Assembly (NCBI GenBank): GCA_001603075.1
Contig: LVBB01000016.1
Coordinates: forward strand, 100,926 to 164,925
Direction of reading: 5' to 3'
Length of the DNA: 64,000 nt
From: Phycisphaerales bacterium Planc_01
GTDB taxonomy: Bacteria > Planctomycetota > Phycisphaerae > Sedimentisphaerales > Anaerobacaceae
Part shown: one piece after another, positions 41,551 to 51,525 of the stretch
Layout: each line of letters begins with the position of its first letter
How positions within the stretch are numbered: position 1 is the first letter of the stretch
Position numbers and translations under genes: made by a program
The notes under the pieces: model-generated
Seen by the model: the letters and a program-made list of their open reading frames with translations, nothing else
Database searches by the model: none
Told to the model about the DNA's origin: nothing

Positions 41551-41553
41551 CGC

Positions 41554-41898
41554 TTACTCCTTTTCGAACTCGATCTCATCCAACACCAAAGGGGCGTCGG
41601 GAAGCAACTCAAAATCGTCGCCGGTGCAGCGCGGACACCGCGCCTCCGACAGATCGACCGCAAACGCGCTCGCGCACGCCCGGCATTTCGCCTGCAGTGG
41701 CTTGTGCTCGATCTCCAATACCATGCCCTCGCACGGCGTACCCTCGGCGATCGCCTCAAGCGCAAAGCGAAGCACCTCGTCGTTGACCGCGTTGAGCCGG
41801 CCGCAACTCATCTTCGCACGGACCGGCCGGCCAGCTTGTCTATCCGCCTCCTGAAGGATCGCCTCGATCAGACCCTGCGCCACCGCCGTCTCGTGCAT
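41554..41898 (-). CDS. hypA: Hydrogenase maturation nickel metallochaperone HypA
   Basis: MHETAVAQGLIEAIL; CRACASAF...CPRC zinc site; start 41898 overlaps the hypE stop. Confidence 0.93.
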   Translation of the reverse strand: MHETAVAQGLIEAILQEADRQAGRPVRAKMSCGRLNAVNDEVLRFALEAIAEGTPCEGMVLEIEHKPLQAKCRACASAFAVDLSEARCPRCTGDDFELLPDAPLVLDEIEFEKE

Positions 41899-42920
41899 CA
41901 GCAGATCCTCGGCAATTCGCGCCCGTAGGGCATCTGCACGATCCGCTTGCCACCGATCTTCGTGCGCAGCTCGACGAGCGGCACACCTTGCGATGCGACC
42001 ACCTCGCCGATCAGGGCGGCGTCGCGACCCAACGGATGATCTCGGCAGGCGCTCAGGCATGCATCTGCCGTCTCCGCCGATACGACCGCCACGAACTTGC
42101 CCTCGTTGGCAATGTTCAGAACGTCGAAGCCGAGCATATCGGCGGCCGCCTGAACGGACGGCTTGACAGGGATGTCGGTCTCGCGAATCTCGATGCTGAA
42201 GTCGGCCCCTTCGACCATCTCGTTCAGCACGGCGGCCAATCCTCCGCGCGTCGCATCCCGCATGAACTTGACGCCTCCGGCCTGCTCGAACAGCCGGCAT
42301 GTCAGGTCTGCCAGGGCGGCGCAGTCACTGGCCAATTGCGACTCGAATCGGATTCCCTCTCTCTGCGAGATGATCGTCATCCCGTGATCGCCGATCGTGC
42401 CATTGATAAGAACCTTGTCGCCGACCGCGATTTGGTCCAGTCCGGGATTCACGCCCGGCAAGCGGATGCCGATTCCAGCCGTGTTGATGAAGACCCCGTC
42501 GGCCGATCCCCGTTCCACGGTCTTGGTATCGCCGGTCACAATCGAAACGTGGCTCTCACGCGCCGTCCGGCCGATGCTCTGGAGAATTCTCTCCAGCAGT
42601 CCCATCTCGAAGCCCTCTTCAACGATCAGCGACAGCGTCAGGGCCACCGGTCTCGAACCGGCCACCGCCAGATCGTTGATCGTTCCGCAGACCGCCAGCT
42701 TGCCGATGTCGCCGCCGTGGAAAAACAGCGGCTTGACCACGTAGCTGTCGGTCGTCAGGCAGATCGACTTCGATGCCAGCTCCAAACAGGCCGAATCGCC
42801 GAGCGACGACAACGCCTCGTTCTTCAGGTGGGGCAGAATCAGTTCGCGAATGAGCTGACTGGTCAGTTGCCCCCCGCCGCCGTGGGCCAGCAGGACTCTC
42901 TGCGGTTCATCATGTGCCAT
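41898..42920 (-). CDS. hypE: Hydrogenase maturation protein HypE
   Basis: LLAHGGGGQLTSQLI; FMRDATRGGLAAVLNE; C-terminal RELPRIC. Confidence 0.95.
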   Translation of the reverse strand: MAHDEPQRVLLAHGGGGQLTSQLIRELILPHLKNEALSSLGDSACLELASKSICLTTDSYVVKPLFFHGGDIGKLAVCGTINDLAVAGSRPVALTLSLIVEEGFEMGLLERILQSIGRTARESHVSIVTGDTKTVERGSADGVFINTAGIGIRLPGVNPGLDQIAVGDKVLINGTIGDHGMTIISQREGIRFESQLASDCAALADLTCRLFEQAGGVKFMRDATRGGLAAVLNEMVEGADFSIEIRETDIPVKPSVQAAADMLGFDVLNIANEGKFVAVVSAETADACLSACRDHPLGRDAALIGEVVASQGVPLVELRTKIGGKRIVQMPYGRELPRIC

Positions 42921-42928
42921 CGCCGGCC

Positions 42929-43999
42929 CTAATCCCTTCTCCCGTATTTGTACCACGCGGCACAGGTGCCCTCCGAACTGACCATGCAGGGTCCGACGGG
43001 CTTCTGCGGCGTGCATCGCGTTCCGAACAGCGCGCACTGCATCGGCTCGATCAGGCCGCACAGCACTTCGCCGCATCGACATCCGCTGATGTCTTTGCCC
43101 GGCTCATCGGTCAGGCCGAATCGCTCGAACCCATCGAACTGTCTGTACTTCGACTTCAGCACCAGCGTGCTCTTTTCTATCTTGCCAAGTCCGCGCCAGT
43201 ATCCGTCGGCGGCGTCGAAACACTCGGCTATGATCTGTTGGGCCGCTGGATTGCCCTGTTCGGTCACGACCGCGTTGTAGATCGACTTGAGTTCCGGCTT
43301 GCCTGTGCAGAGTTGCCGGCAGATCTCCGCCAGACCTTCGACGATCTGCAGTGGCTCGAAGCCGGCGACGACACAGGGCCGACCGAAATTGTCGACGATC
43401 TCGGCGAATGCACCGGACCCGATGATCACACTGACGTGCCCTGGGCAGAGAAAGCCATCGACGTGATCGTTCATCCCGCCGAGCAGCGCGCGCATCGCAG
43501 GGAGGATGAGCTTGTGGCCGCTGAGGATGCAGAAGTTCTCGATCCCCTCTTCGGCCGCCTCTTTGACAACCACGGCGGTGGCCGGTGCGGTTGTCTCGAA
43601 CCCGACCGCCACGAACACGACGGTCTTATGTGGGTTGTCTCGGGCCAGTTGCAGCGCATCTTCGCTGCTGAGCACGACCCGGATCTCCGCATTGGCGGCA
43701 CGAGTCTCCAGCGATCCGGCCTTGCCCGGCACGCGAATCATGTCGCCGTAGGTGGCGATGATGCAGTCGTCGCGCTTCGTCAACTCCAGAACGGCATCGA
43801 TATAGCCCTGGTCGGTCACGCAAACGGGGCAGCCGGGCCCTGACAAGAGCTTGAGCCCCCCCGGCAGCGTGGAGCGGATGCCACTGCGAAAGATCGCCAC
43901 CGTGTGCGTGCCGCACACTTCCATAACGGTGATCGGCCGGCCCAGCGTTTGGCACGCCTCGCCGATCTGACGCTGTGCTTTGGCGATCCTGTCGAACAT
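42929..43999 (-). CDS. hypD: Hydrogenase maturation protein HypD
   Basis: ITVMEVCGTHTVAIFRSGIRSTLPGGLKLLSGPGCPVCVT. Confidence 0.96.
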   Translation of the reverse strand: MFDRIAKAQRQIGEACQTLGRPITVMEVCGTHTVAIFRSGIRSTLPGGLKLLSGPGCPVCVTDQGYIDAVLELTKRDDCIIATYGDMIRVPGKAGSLETRAANAEIRVVLSSEDALQLARDNPHKTVVFVAVGFETTAPATAVVVKEAAEEGIENFCILSGHKLILPAMRALLGGMNDHVDGFLCPGHVSVIIGSGAFAEIVDNFGRPCVVAGFEPLQIVEGLAEICRQLCTGKPELKSIYNAVVTEQGNPAAQQIIAECFDAADGYWRGLGKIEKSTLVLKSKYRQFDGFERFGLTDEPGKDISGCRCGEVLCGLIEPMQCALFGTRCTPQKPVGPCMVSSEGTCAAWYKYGRRD

Positions 44000-44005
44000 A
44001 TGGCC

Positions 44006-44248
44006 TTATCCCGAGACCCGGTTTTGCGTCTTCTCGAAATCCTCGATCTCGGCGAACAGCTCCCACGTCTTCTTGGCCTCTTCTTCATCGACCCGCGCGA
44101 TGGCAAAGCCCGCGTGAACGAGCACCACATCGCCCAGCTTCGCGTCGGGCAGGAGCGTCGTCTTGGCCGCAAAGCGATTGCCCATCGCATCGACCGTCGC
44201 GCGATCGTCTTGCAGTTCCACAATTCTTGCCGGTATGGCTAAGCACAT
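44006..44248 (-). CDS. hypC: HypC/HybG/HupF family hydrogenase maturation chaperone
   Basis: MCLAIPARIVELQDD...LLPDAKLGDVVLVHAGFAIARVDEEEA. Confidence 0.95.
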   Translation of the reverse strand: MCLAIPARIVELQDDRATVDAMGNRFAAKTTLLPDAKLGDVVLVHAGFAIARVDEEEAKKTWELFAEIEDFEKTQNRVSG

Positions 44249-44444
44249 CTGCCGTCACCCGTCTTCGGTGAGCTACGATTTCGGTCTCAGAAAGCCCCCC
44301 ATCTGTGAGGCTCCAAACGAGGAAACCATGGTATCCGCCCCTTCGCCGGGCGTCAACCGAGTCTTGACAGCACCACGGGAACCTCGTACGCTCGGTAGTT
44401 GATGCCGATTCCGGGATGGTCGAGTTTGCAGGGTATTGCTGCGT

Positions 44445-44735
44445 ATGACGATGAGACAAATCCTACAGGCCAAACGTGACGAGATTCTCGATATTGCCGC
44501 ACGACACGGCGCGCGCAACGTCCGGCTGTTCGGCTCCGTCGCTCGCGAAGAGGATCGGTCGGACAGCGACGTGGATCTCCTGGTCGATACCGGCCCGAGC
44601 ACCAGTTCCTGGTTTCCGGCCGGACTCATCCTTGACCTCGAGCGGATTCTGGGGCGACGCGTCGAGATCGTCACGGAAAAGGGACTGAATCCCCACCTGC
44701 GAGATCATGTGCTTGGCGAGGCGGTTCCCCTATGA
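44445..44735 (+). CDS. mntA: MntA-like minimal nucleotidyltransferase antitoxin
   Basis: NVRLFGSVAREEDRSDSDVDLLVDTG (GSx10DxD nucleotidyltransferase motif); directly upstream of a HEPN frame. Confidence 0.85.
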   Translation: MTMRQILQAKRDEILDIAARHGARNVRLFGSVAREEDRSDSDVDLLVDTGPSTSSWFPAGLILDLERILGRRVEIVTEKGLNPHLRDHVLGEAVPL

Positions 44736-45067
44736 AGGACGACCGCGTCTATCTCCGCCACATCCTCGATTGCATCAGCCGCATCGAGGAGAATACTCGC
44801 GGCGGGAAGGTGTAGTTTCTGTCCTCACATACGCTCCAGGATGCCGTGCTGAGGAACCTCCAAACGCTGGCCGAATCGACGCAGCGGCTCTCTGAGGTCG
44901 CCAAGGCACGCCAGCCCAAGATCGAATGGCATCGTATCGCGGCGTTCCGAAATGTGCTCGTCCACGACTACCTCGGTGTCGATCTGGACAGAATATGGGA
45001 GATCGTTGGACGCGACATTCCCGAACTGAAGGAGGCCATTTCGCAGATGTTGGCCGACAGCAGGTGA
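44732..45067 (+). pseudogene. hepT: HepT-like HEPN toxin interrupted by in-frame TAG
   Basis: ATG 44732: MKDDRVYLRHILDCISRIEENTRGGKV*FLSSHTLQDAVLRNLQTLAEST...IAAFRNVLVHDYLGVDLDRIWEIV; TAG at 44813-44815; RNVLVH (Rx4H) motif downstream. Confidence 0.8.
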
Positions 45068-45108
45068 TCTTCCTTCTCATGAATTCCCGCACTGCACGCC
45101 GGCAACTC

Positions 45109-47412
45109 CTACGCTACCCTTCCGATAGCCGACGCGGCGATGGCGGCTTGGCCGAGGGCTATGCCGCCGTCGTTGGCCGGGACATCTCGATTGCATAATG
45201 CCGCAAAGCCGGCCTGTTTGAAACGGCGAATCAGACGGTTGGCCAGATAGCGGTTGCAGAAGACGCCTCCGCTGAACGCGACGACGTCCAGATCGGTCTT
45301 CCGCCGGGCGGCCTGCGCCACGGCCAGCAGGGCTTCAACGAGCGTGTTGTGGAATTTCGCAGATAGCCTGCCCGCATCGGCGCCCTGTCGGGCCTCCTCC
45401 ACCATCTGTCGGATCGTCGTACGCAGGTCGATTCTGACGGGTTCAGCTTCGATCAGATCGAACGGATAGCAGGCGTCGACGCGCGGGTCAATGACTGATT
45501 CGAGCGCCATGGGCAATTGGGCATCAAAATGATTGTGTGTACCCAGGCCGAGAACGGCGGCGACAGCATCGAAGACGCGGCCCAGACTCGACGTGCTGAC
45601 CGCATTGACGCCCTTCTCGATCTGCTCGAGGATCATAGCGAGCCTTGCCCGCTCCGGCTCGATGCGTTCGAGCAGCCAGGCAAAGTCGCCAAGGCGGAAG
45701 CTGTCGCCGTATGCCTGCCGCAGCAGACTCAGAAGGGGTCGAATCGCCTCCTTGCTCGCACGATCGGCGCCCGCCAGCGGGTAGTAGTCGAGATGCCCGA
45801 ACCGTTCGAACTGTGTCAGCGAGGCGATCATGCACTCGCAGCCCCAGATAGCGCCGTCGGTTCCGTAGCCGGTGCCATCGCACTCGATGCCGATGACCGG
45901 CCCGGCGTGTCCGTGCTCGACCAGCACCGAGGCGATGTGCGCCCAGTGGTGCTGGATTGGGATGACCCTCACGCCGGAAAGCGACCGGGCATACTGGGTG
46001 GAAAGGTAGCCGGGATGCAGATCGCAGGCGACCACCTCCGGCTGCACCTCGAACAGCCCGCGCAGGTGCTCGATAGAACCAACGTAGTGCCGATAGACCT
46101 CGGCGTCTTCGAGGTCGCCGATATGCTCGCTGAGGATGAGCTGGTTCTGCTTGACCAGGCAGAACGTATTCTTCAGGTCGGCGCCGACGGCAAGGATGTC
46201 CGGCCCCGCGCTGCGATCGATCAGGATCGGCGTCGGCACGTACCCTCTTGCACGGCGCAGCGGCACCGGCTCGCTGTCGATCAGATGGATGATCGAGTCG
46301 TCCACCTGCCGGAAGATCTGGCGGTCGTGCATGACGAAGGCATCGGCCACCTCGCCCAACCGTTGCAGCGCAACGTCGTTCTTGCAGATCAGCGGCTCGT
46401 CCGAGAGGTTCGCACTGGTCATCACGAGGACGTCGAGCCCTTCGGCAAAGAGCAAGGTGTGCAGCGGCGCATAGCAGAGCATGAAGCCGAACGTGCCGAC
46501 CCCTTCGGCCACCGACGGCGCAATCGACGTGCCCGGCCTCTTCGGCAGCAGTACGATCGGCGCGACCGGACTTCTCAGGGCCTCCTCGGCCGCGCCATCG
46601 ACGACGGCGTATTTGCGGATTGCATCGACCGAAGCGGCCATCATGGCAAAGGGTTTGTGGTCGCGACGTTTGCGCTGCCTCAGTCGGGCCACCGCCTGCT
46701 CGTTCAGCGCATCGACGGCCAGGTGAAATCCGCCGACCCCTTTGATGGCGAGGATTCTTCCGGCGTGCAGCAGCCGGGCCGCCTCGGACAACACGCCGTC
46801 GGTCCCGCTCCGCAGGACAGTGCCGTCGGGTTCCAGCAACTGGATGCTCGGCCCGCACGCCGGGCATGCAACAGGTTGAGCGTGAAACCGCCGGTCCCAG
46901 ATGTCGCCGTACTGTGCGGCGCAGCGATCGCACATCGGGAAGACCGCCATCGTCGTATTCGGGCGATCGTATGGAATGGTCCTGAGGATGGAGTACCGGG
47001 GCCCACAGTTGGTGCAGTTGATGAAGGGATAACGATAACGGAAGTCGTTCCGGTCGCCCAATTCCGCCAGGCAATCGCGGCAGGTGGCCATATCGGCGGT
47101 CACCTGCGACAGGGCCGTCCCAGCCGAATCGCTCCCGCCGATGCTGAAGACCTCCTGCCCATCGACCGGCTCGACATCTATTCTTATGCACGACTGAATC
47201 GAGGCCAATGGCGGCTTGTCCGGCCCCGACTGCAAGCGGCGAAGGAACTCGTCGATGCGGTCTCTCCGGCCCTGAAGCTCGACCGTGACCCCTTGCGTGT
47301 CGTTGTAGACCGTGCCCGCCAGGCCCAGCTCTCGCGCCAGCCTGTGGACAGCGGGCCGAAAGCCCACACCCTGGACCCGGCCGGTGATTCGTATGCGTTC
47401 TCGCTTGACCAA
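45109..47412 (-). CDS. hypF: Carbamoyltransferase HypF
   Basis: RIRITGRVQGVGFRPAVHRLARELGLAGTVYND acylphosphatase domain; zinc-finger cysteines; GVGGFHLAVDA; C-terminal Kae1-like region. The tRNA at 47590-47662 excludes the longest ORF; TTG 47412 is one plausible start. Confidence 0.92.
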   Translation of the reverse strand: MVKRERIRITGRVQGVGFRPAVHRLARELGLAGTVYNDTQGVTVELQGRRDRIDEFLRRLQSGPDKPPLASIQSCIRIDVEPVDGQEVFSIGGSDSAGTALSQVTADMATCRDCLAELGDRNDFRYRYPFINCTNCGPRYSILRTIPYDRPNTTMAVFPMCDRCAAQYGDIWDRRFHAQPVACPACGPSIQLLEPDGTVLRSGTDGVLSEAARLLHAGRILAIKGVGGFHLAVDALNEQAVARLRQRKRRDHKPFAMMAASVDAIRKYAVVDGAAEEALRSPVAPIVLLPKRPGTSIAPSVAEGVGTFGFMLCYAPLHTLLFAEGLDVLVMTSANLSDEPLICKNDVALQRLGEVADAFVMHDRQIFRQVDDSIIHLIDSEPVPLRRARGYVPTPILIDRSAGPDILAVGADLKNTFCLVKQNQLILSEHIGDLEDAEVYRHYVGSIEHLRGLFEVQPEVVACDLHPGYLSTQYARSLSGVRVIPIQHHWAHIASVLVEHGHAGPVIGIECDGTGYGTDGAIWGCECMIASLTQFERFGHLDYYPLAGADRASKEAIRPLLSLLRQAYGDSFRLGDFAWLLERIEPERARLAMILEQIEKGVNAVSTSSLGRVFDAVAAVLGLGTHNHFDAQLPMALESVIDPRVDACYPFDLIEAEPVRIDLRTTIRQMVEEARQGADAGRLSAKFHNTLVEALLAVAQAARRKTDLDVVAFSGGVFCNRYLANRLIRRFKQAGFAALCNRDVPANDGGIALGQAAIAASAIGRVA

Positions 47413-47589
47413 ACGAGCGATCCTTATCCATTCTATTGGACGGGGCCGAGCCAAGGTCCGAGAATCCCACAGGCCATCGGCGGCCGCCGGCTCCCAGAGT
47501 CTATTTGCAGCCGGCCCCGCTGCAAGGGCAAAATATGCGCGAAAAATCGCTTGCCTGGCCGTCGCATCTGTGCTAACATACTGCCAAAC

Positions 47590-47662
<73 letters not shown>

Positions 47663-47824
47663 TTACCCGTCTTCTGCCTGCTCTTTTCGTCTGCCTGTCG
47701 TCCGTGGTCACATGTCTGCCGAGGCGGCAAATGCGTCCAATCCGTCAATTCCGGCTTGAACTACCTCTGCCCCGTTCGTATGCTTGCTGAAAAATCGACG
47801 GACCGACTCAGAAGGAGCACGCCT

Positions 47825-48649
47825 ATGACCGCCAAGAAGGACCGCACGCACGCCCAACAGAATCTTCTCCGAACCCTTGCCGTGGTCCTGGTCGGCGTCA
47901 TGTGCTCGGCCGGCTGCGCCTCGCAGGCGGACAAGTCCGCCGAAGGCCGCTGGATTTCCCTGTTCAACGGCAAGGACCTCAAGGGTTGGCACCCCAAGAT
48001 CACCGGCTACGACCTCGACGACAACTTCGGCAACACGTTCCGCGTCGAAGATGGGCTCCTGAAGGTCCGCTACGACCAGTATGAGAAGTTCGACGGCAAG
48101 TTCGGGCACCTGTTCTACGAGACGCCCTTCTCACACTATCGCATGCGCGTGGAGTACCGCTTTGTGGGTGAGCAGACGCCGGGCGGCCCCGGCTGGGCCT
48201 TTCGCAACAGCGGCATCATGTTCCACTGCCAGTCGCCCAGGAGCATGCGAAAGGACCAGGACTTTCCCGTCTCGATCGAGGCCCAGATGCTCGGCGGCAA
48301 CGGCACCGACGAGCGCTCGACCGCCAATTTGTGCACGCCGGGCACGCATATCGTCATGAATGATCGACTCATCACGCAGCATTGCATCAATTCGAAGTCC
48401 CAGACGTATCACGGCGACCAATGGGTGACGATGGAGATCGAGGTCCACGGCAATGAGAAGATCAGGCACCTCGTCAACGGCGAGGTTGTGCTCGAATACG
48501 AGCGGCCCCAGCTCGACGACGGCGATGCGGACGCCAAGAAGCTGATCAAGGATGGGAACACGATGCTCAGCGGAGGTTACGTCGCCCTGCAGGCCGAGAG
48601 CCACCCCCTGGAGTTTCGCAAGGTCGAGTTGATGCCCCTGGAAGAATGA
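47825..48649 (+). CDS. DUF1080 (3-keto-disaccharide hydrolase-like) lipoprotein
   Basis: LVGVMCSAGCASQ lipobox; WISLFNGKDLKGWHPKI; FRNSGIMFHCQSP; GGYVALQAESHPLEFRKVEL. Confidence 0.85.
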   Translation: MTAKKDRTHAQQNLLRTLAVVLVGVMCSAGCASQADKSAEGRWISLFNGKDLKGWHPKITGYDLDDNFGNTFRVEDGLLKVRYDQYEKFDGKFGHLFYETPFSHYRMRVEYRFVGEQTPGGPGWAFRNSGIMFHCQSPRSMRKDQDFPVSIEAQMLGGNGTDERSTANLCTPGTHIVMNDRLITQHCINSKSQTYHGDQWVTMEIEVHGNEKIRHLVNGEVVLEYERPQLDDGDADAKKLIKDGNTMLSGGYVALQAESHPLEFRKVELMPLEE

Positions 48650-48699
48650 CGGCAGCCCAAGGACGCCAATCGAGCCCCCACCGCTCCATGCGCAGGGGA

Positions 48700-49176
48700 T
48701 TACCGCGCGTTGGCCACTGTATCGGGCCCGCTCATGGATCGAAACGCATCGACGATCCTCAGCTCGGCGTGCACGCCGCCATCCTGCCGGCCGAAGGAAT
48801 AGGTGAAGGGCCACACCTCGCCGGGCATGATGTTACTGCCGCCGGCCGGGCAGAAATGCCCCACCGAGAGCAGTCGTCCTTCGGCATCCCGCAGAGCGGC
48901 CTGCAACTCAACGCCTCGCGTGGCGTCGCCGACGTTTTCCACCTCACCGACGGCGTGGACCCGGCCGTATTCGTCACGAATCACGCGGAAATCACGGACA
49001 GCGAACCCACATCGCACCAATGGCAGACGCGAAGCGGCCTGGTCCGCCGCCTCGACAACCGACCCATCGCCCATCTCGCGCGCCTCGCCGGCCGGTCCCT
49101 GCGGCGCGACGGAGCATCCCAGCGTGAGGCTTGCCAAACCGACGAGAAACAGCCCCATGTAGATCGCTTTCATCAC
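48700..49176 (-). CDS. Lipoprotein with FxLYD-like domain, hypothetical
   Basis: MMKAIYMGLFLVGLASLTLGCSV lipobox; GRVHAVGEVENVGDATRGVELQAALRDAEGRLL. Confidence 0.65.
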   Translation of the reverse strand: MMKAIYMGLFLVGLASLTLGCSVAPQGPAGEAREMGDGSVVEAADQAASRLPLVRCGFAVRDFRVIRDEYGRVHAVGEVENVGDATRGVELQAALRDAEGRLLSVGHFCPAGGSNIMPGEVWPFTYSFGRQDGGVHAELRIVDAFRSMSGPDTVANAR

Positions 49177-49434
49177 CCGGTCCTTTCCTCGAATGCGGCC
49201 TCAGGCTGAGCCTGTCAGGCTGCCGGAGAACACTCTATTTGCTTGCCACAAATGGGATTATCGCATTTATGGGACCCCCTGTCAACAGATTCGACACCCC
49301 TGAAGGAGCAGGTCCGAAGCGCGATGCTTCAAACCCATGGGCAAAGACGCATAAGGCAGGAACCCCCGAGAGGTCCGGACGAGGCAGACGCATGGTGGCT
49401 TCAGCACCTGCGGGATAGCAGGATAGTAATGGGA

Positions 49435-49509
49435 GGAGCACCGCCGAGGCAGGGCTTCAGATGGGTTAGGCGCCCCTTAGAAGCCCAAAGGGGGTTTAGG
49501 CGGTGCTCC
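49435..49509. other. Structured intergenic inverted-repeat element
   Basis: GGAGCACCGCC (49435-49445) pairs perfectly with GGCGGTGCTCC (49499-49509); nested GGGCTTC/GAAGCCC (49452-49458 / 49480-49486). Confidence 0.5.
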
Positions 49510-50113
49510 GAGTGGCAGTTGCTTGTCACCAGTACCCTTTAGGCGTCTGTCGAACCGTGAATGTGGATGCCATTTTCTCAGAAGGCGCATTTTTTTTGCC
49601 GGCGACGTCGACGCCGACGGGGACCTCCGAAATCAGTACATCGGTCAGAGTAAGAGAACTGCGGCATCTGGCGAAGCACTCGGACAACCGAAGCGGGTGA
49701 CTTTGCGCAGCTTGTGACGACCAGCAAACCAGCCTGGAACAGCCCAACGTCTCTGCATCTTGCTCGTCGGAAAGAGACTCGTCACGACGTGCGAAATCCG
49801 CTCAAGAAAATGCTGCCGTCTGACCGATGGTGGATGATGTACAAGTTCAAAACGGTGGCTCGAAGCTGAAGACCAGCAAGGTCCTCTTAGCCCAAACCGG
49901 CGTCGCCAGTTCGATCTTGCACGTATGCCAGGTCCGGCACTGGACGACGCGCGGGGACGCTAGGAACAAAAGGAGAGAGCCACGAATAATTCAGTCGGGC
50001 CCCTGTGTTAGCAGCAGGCGGGTATTACGTGCGACTTGATAAAAGCACGGGCAAATACCTTCGCATCCTCCTGCCACAGGGGCCTTCTTCTTGCACCTTT
50101 CGGGTCGACTCAG

Positions 50114-51253
50114 CTATCTCAAGACAGGCCCTTGTTGCCGCCGCACACCCAACAGACGATCGTAGAATGCCACCGTTCGTGACACAATCGCGGTGTGCGA
50201 GAGCCTCTGCTGGGCCCAGGCTCGCGCGGCGGTGCCAAGCCGATGCCGCATGTCAGGATGTTCGATGAGATTGCCGAGGATCTCGGCCAGGGCAACCGGG
50301 TCTGCCGTCGGGGTGACAATCCCCGTTTCGCCGTTGCGAAGATGGATCGATTCGCCGGGCTTGGTGAAACCGGCAGAAACGACACACAGTCCACAACTCA
50401 TGGCCTCGTACATGACCGATCCGCCCGACAGACTCACCAGCACGTCAAGAGAGTTCAGCACGTCCGGCATGTCGTCTCTCCTGCCGGCAAGAAGAAGCTG
50501 CCCATTCAGACCCCCGGCCTGTGCGAGACGACTCACTCGAACACCGTAGTCGTGATTGCGGACCTCCCCGACGAGCACGAAGCGTACTTGCCCGGCGAAG
50601 CGGCGGTTCACCTCGAACGCGGTTCGGATGAACTCCAATTGCCGCTTGGCCGGTTCGATGCGACCGACCAGACCGACGTTGAGCGCGCGCTCCGACTCGG
50701 GCGGGCCGGACAGATCCGCCAGTCGGGTCCCCGAGGGCTTGAAAAGATCAACGTCCACGGCATCCTCAATCTGAGCGATCCGGTCGCTGTGGAGGCGCGC
50801 GCTGCGAAGAACACGCGTGATCCGCGGCGAGATGGAAATCAGCCCCGTGGCGGCATACAGCCGGTGTTTCCATATCCCCCGCCACGTCACCGGCCCGCGT
50901 ACGTGCACCACGGTAGGGACCTGTAATCGCCGGCGCAGCCAGTTCAGATAGTTGCCCAGCCACATGTCGGATGCGTGGATGCAGGCAGGTTCGATCGATC
51001 TGGCAACCGCGACGAGCCTCTCGGCGTCCAGATACCGGTGAACGGTGTGACGCGGTTTCCGCCAGGGGCGCAACGACATCACCTCGGTGCGAATGCCGGC
51101 AGACCTCAACTGATCGACGATCTCGCCCTCTGTCATACAGACGACGCTTGGCTCATATGAGGCATCCAAGCCTTTCAACAAGAGCAGGAGTTGGCGATGA
51201 CTGCCGCCAATATTGCCGCCCTTGGACAAATACAGGATTCTCCTGGGACCCAT
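50114..51253 (-). CDS. Glycosyltransferase family 4-like protein
   Basis: RILYLSKGGNIGGSHRQLLLLLKGL; ALNVGLVGRIEPAKRQLEFI; SGGSVMYEAMSCGLCVVSAGFTKPGESI. Confidence 0.83.
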   Translation of the reverse strand: MGPRRILYLSKGGNIGGSHRQLLLLLKGLDASYEPSVVCMTEGEIVDQLRSAGIRTEVMSLRPWRKPRHTVHRYLDAERLVAVARSIEPACIHASDMWLGNYLNWLRRRLQVPTVVHVRGPVTWRGIWKHRLYAATGLISISPRITRVLRSARLHSDRIAQIEDAVDVDLFKPSGTRLADLSGPPESERALNVGLVGRIEPAKRQLEFIRTAFEVNRRFAGQVRFVLVGEVRNHDYGVRVSRLAQAGGLNGQLLLAGRRDDMPDVLNSLDVLVSLSGGSVMYEAMSCGLCVVSAGFTKPGESIHLRNGETGIVTPTADPVALAEILGNLIEHPDMRHRLGTAARAWAQQRLSHTAIVSRTVAFYDRLLGVRRQQGPVLR

Positions 51254-51525
51254 GACAGTTCCTCTTATCGTTCACAAACCAATGACACCTCGGTCGGTAT
51301 CGTACTACAGCCCGGATGGGATTGCCATTGTTTGCGGGACGATCTGTCAGGCCGCGGCGGAGTGGCTGTCCACCATCCGGTTCCCTCTGCAGGAAACGGC
51401 CTTTGCCGGCTACGGAGAAGTCATCTGGTCCGACCCGCCAGAAGGTCATATACCCCCGTGATGCGAGCCGTTATACTGCCTCCGACAAAATAGGGCAGGT
51501 AGACACTAAGATACACCCATGATTC

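Noticed and set aside
44813-44815. TAG in hepT as programmed recoding (e.g. pyrrolysine)
   Set aside because: No Pyl machinery or methyltransferase context visible; a nonsense mutation is simpler.
49235-50110. Short ORFs in the 49.2-50.1 kb gap; tmRNA, SRP RNA or RNase P identity
   Set aside because: ORFs lack RBS/domain support; hallmark motifs of those RNAs were not found.
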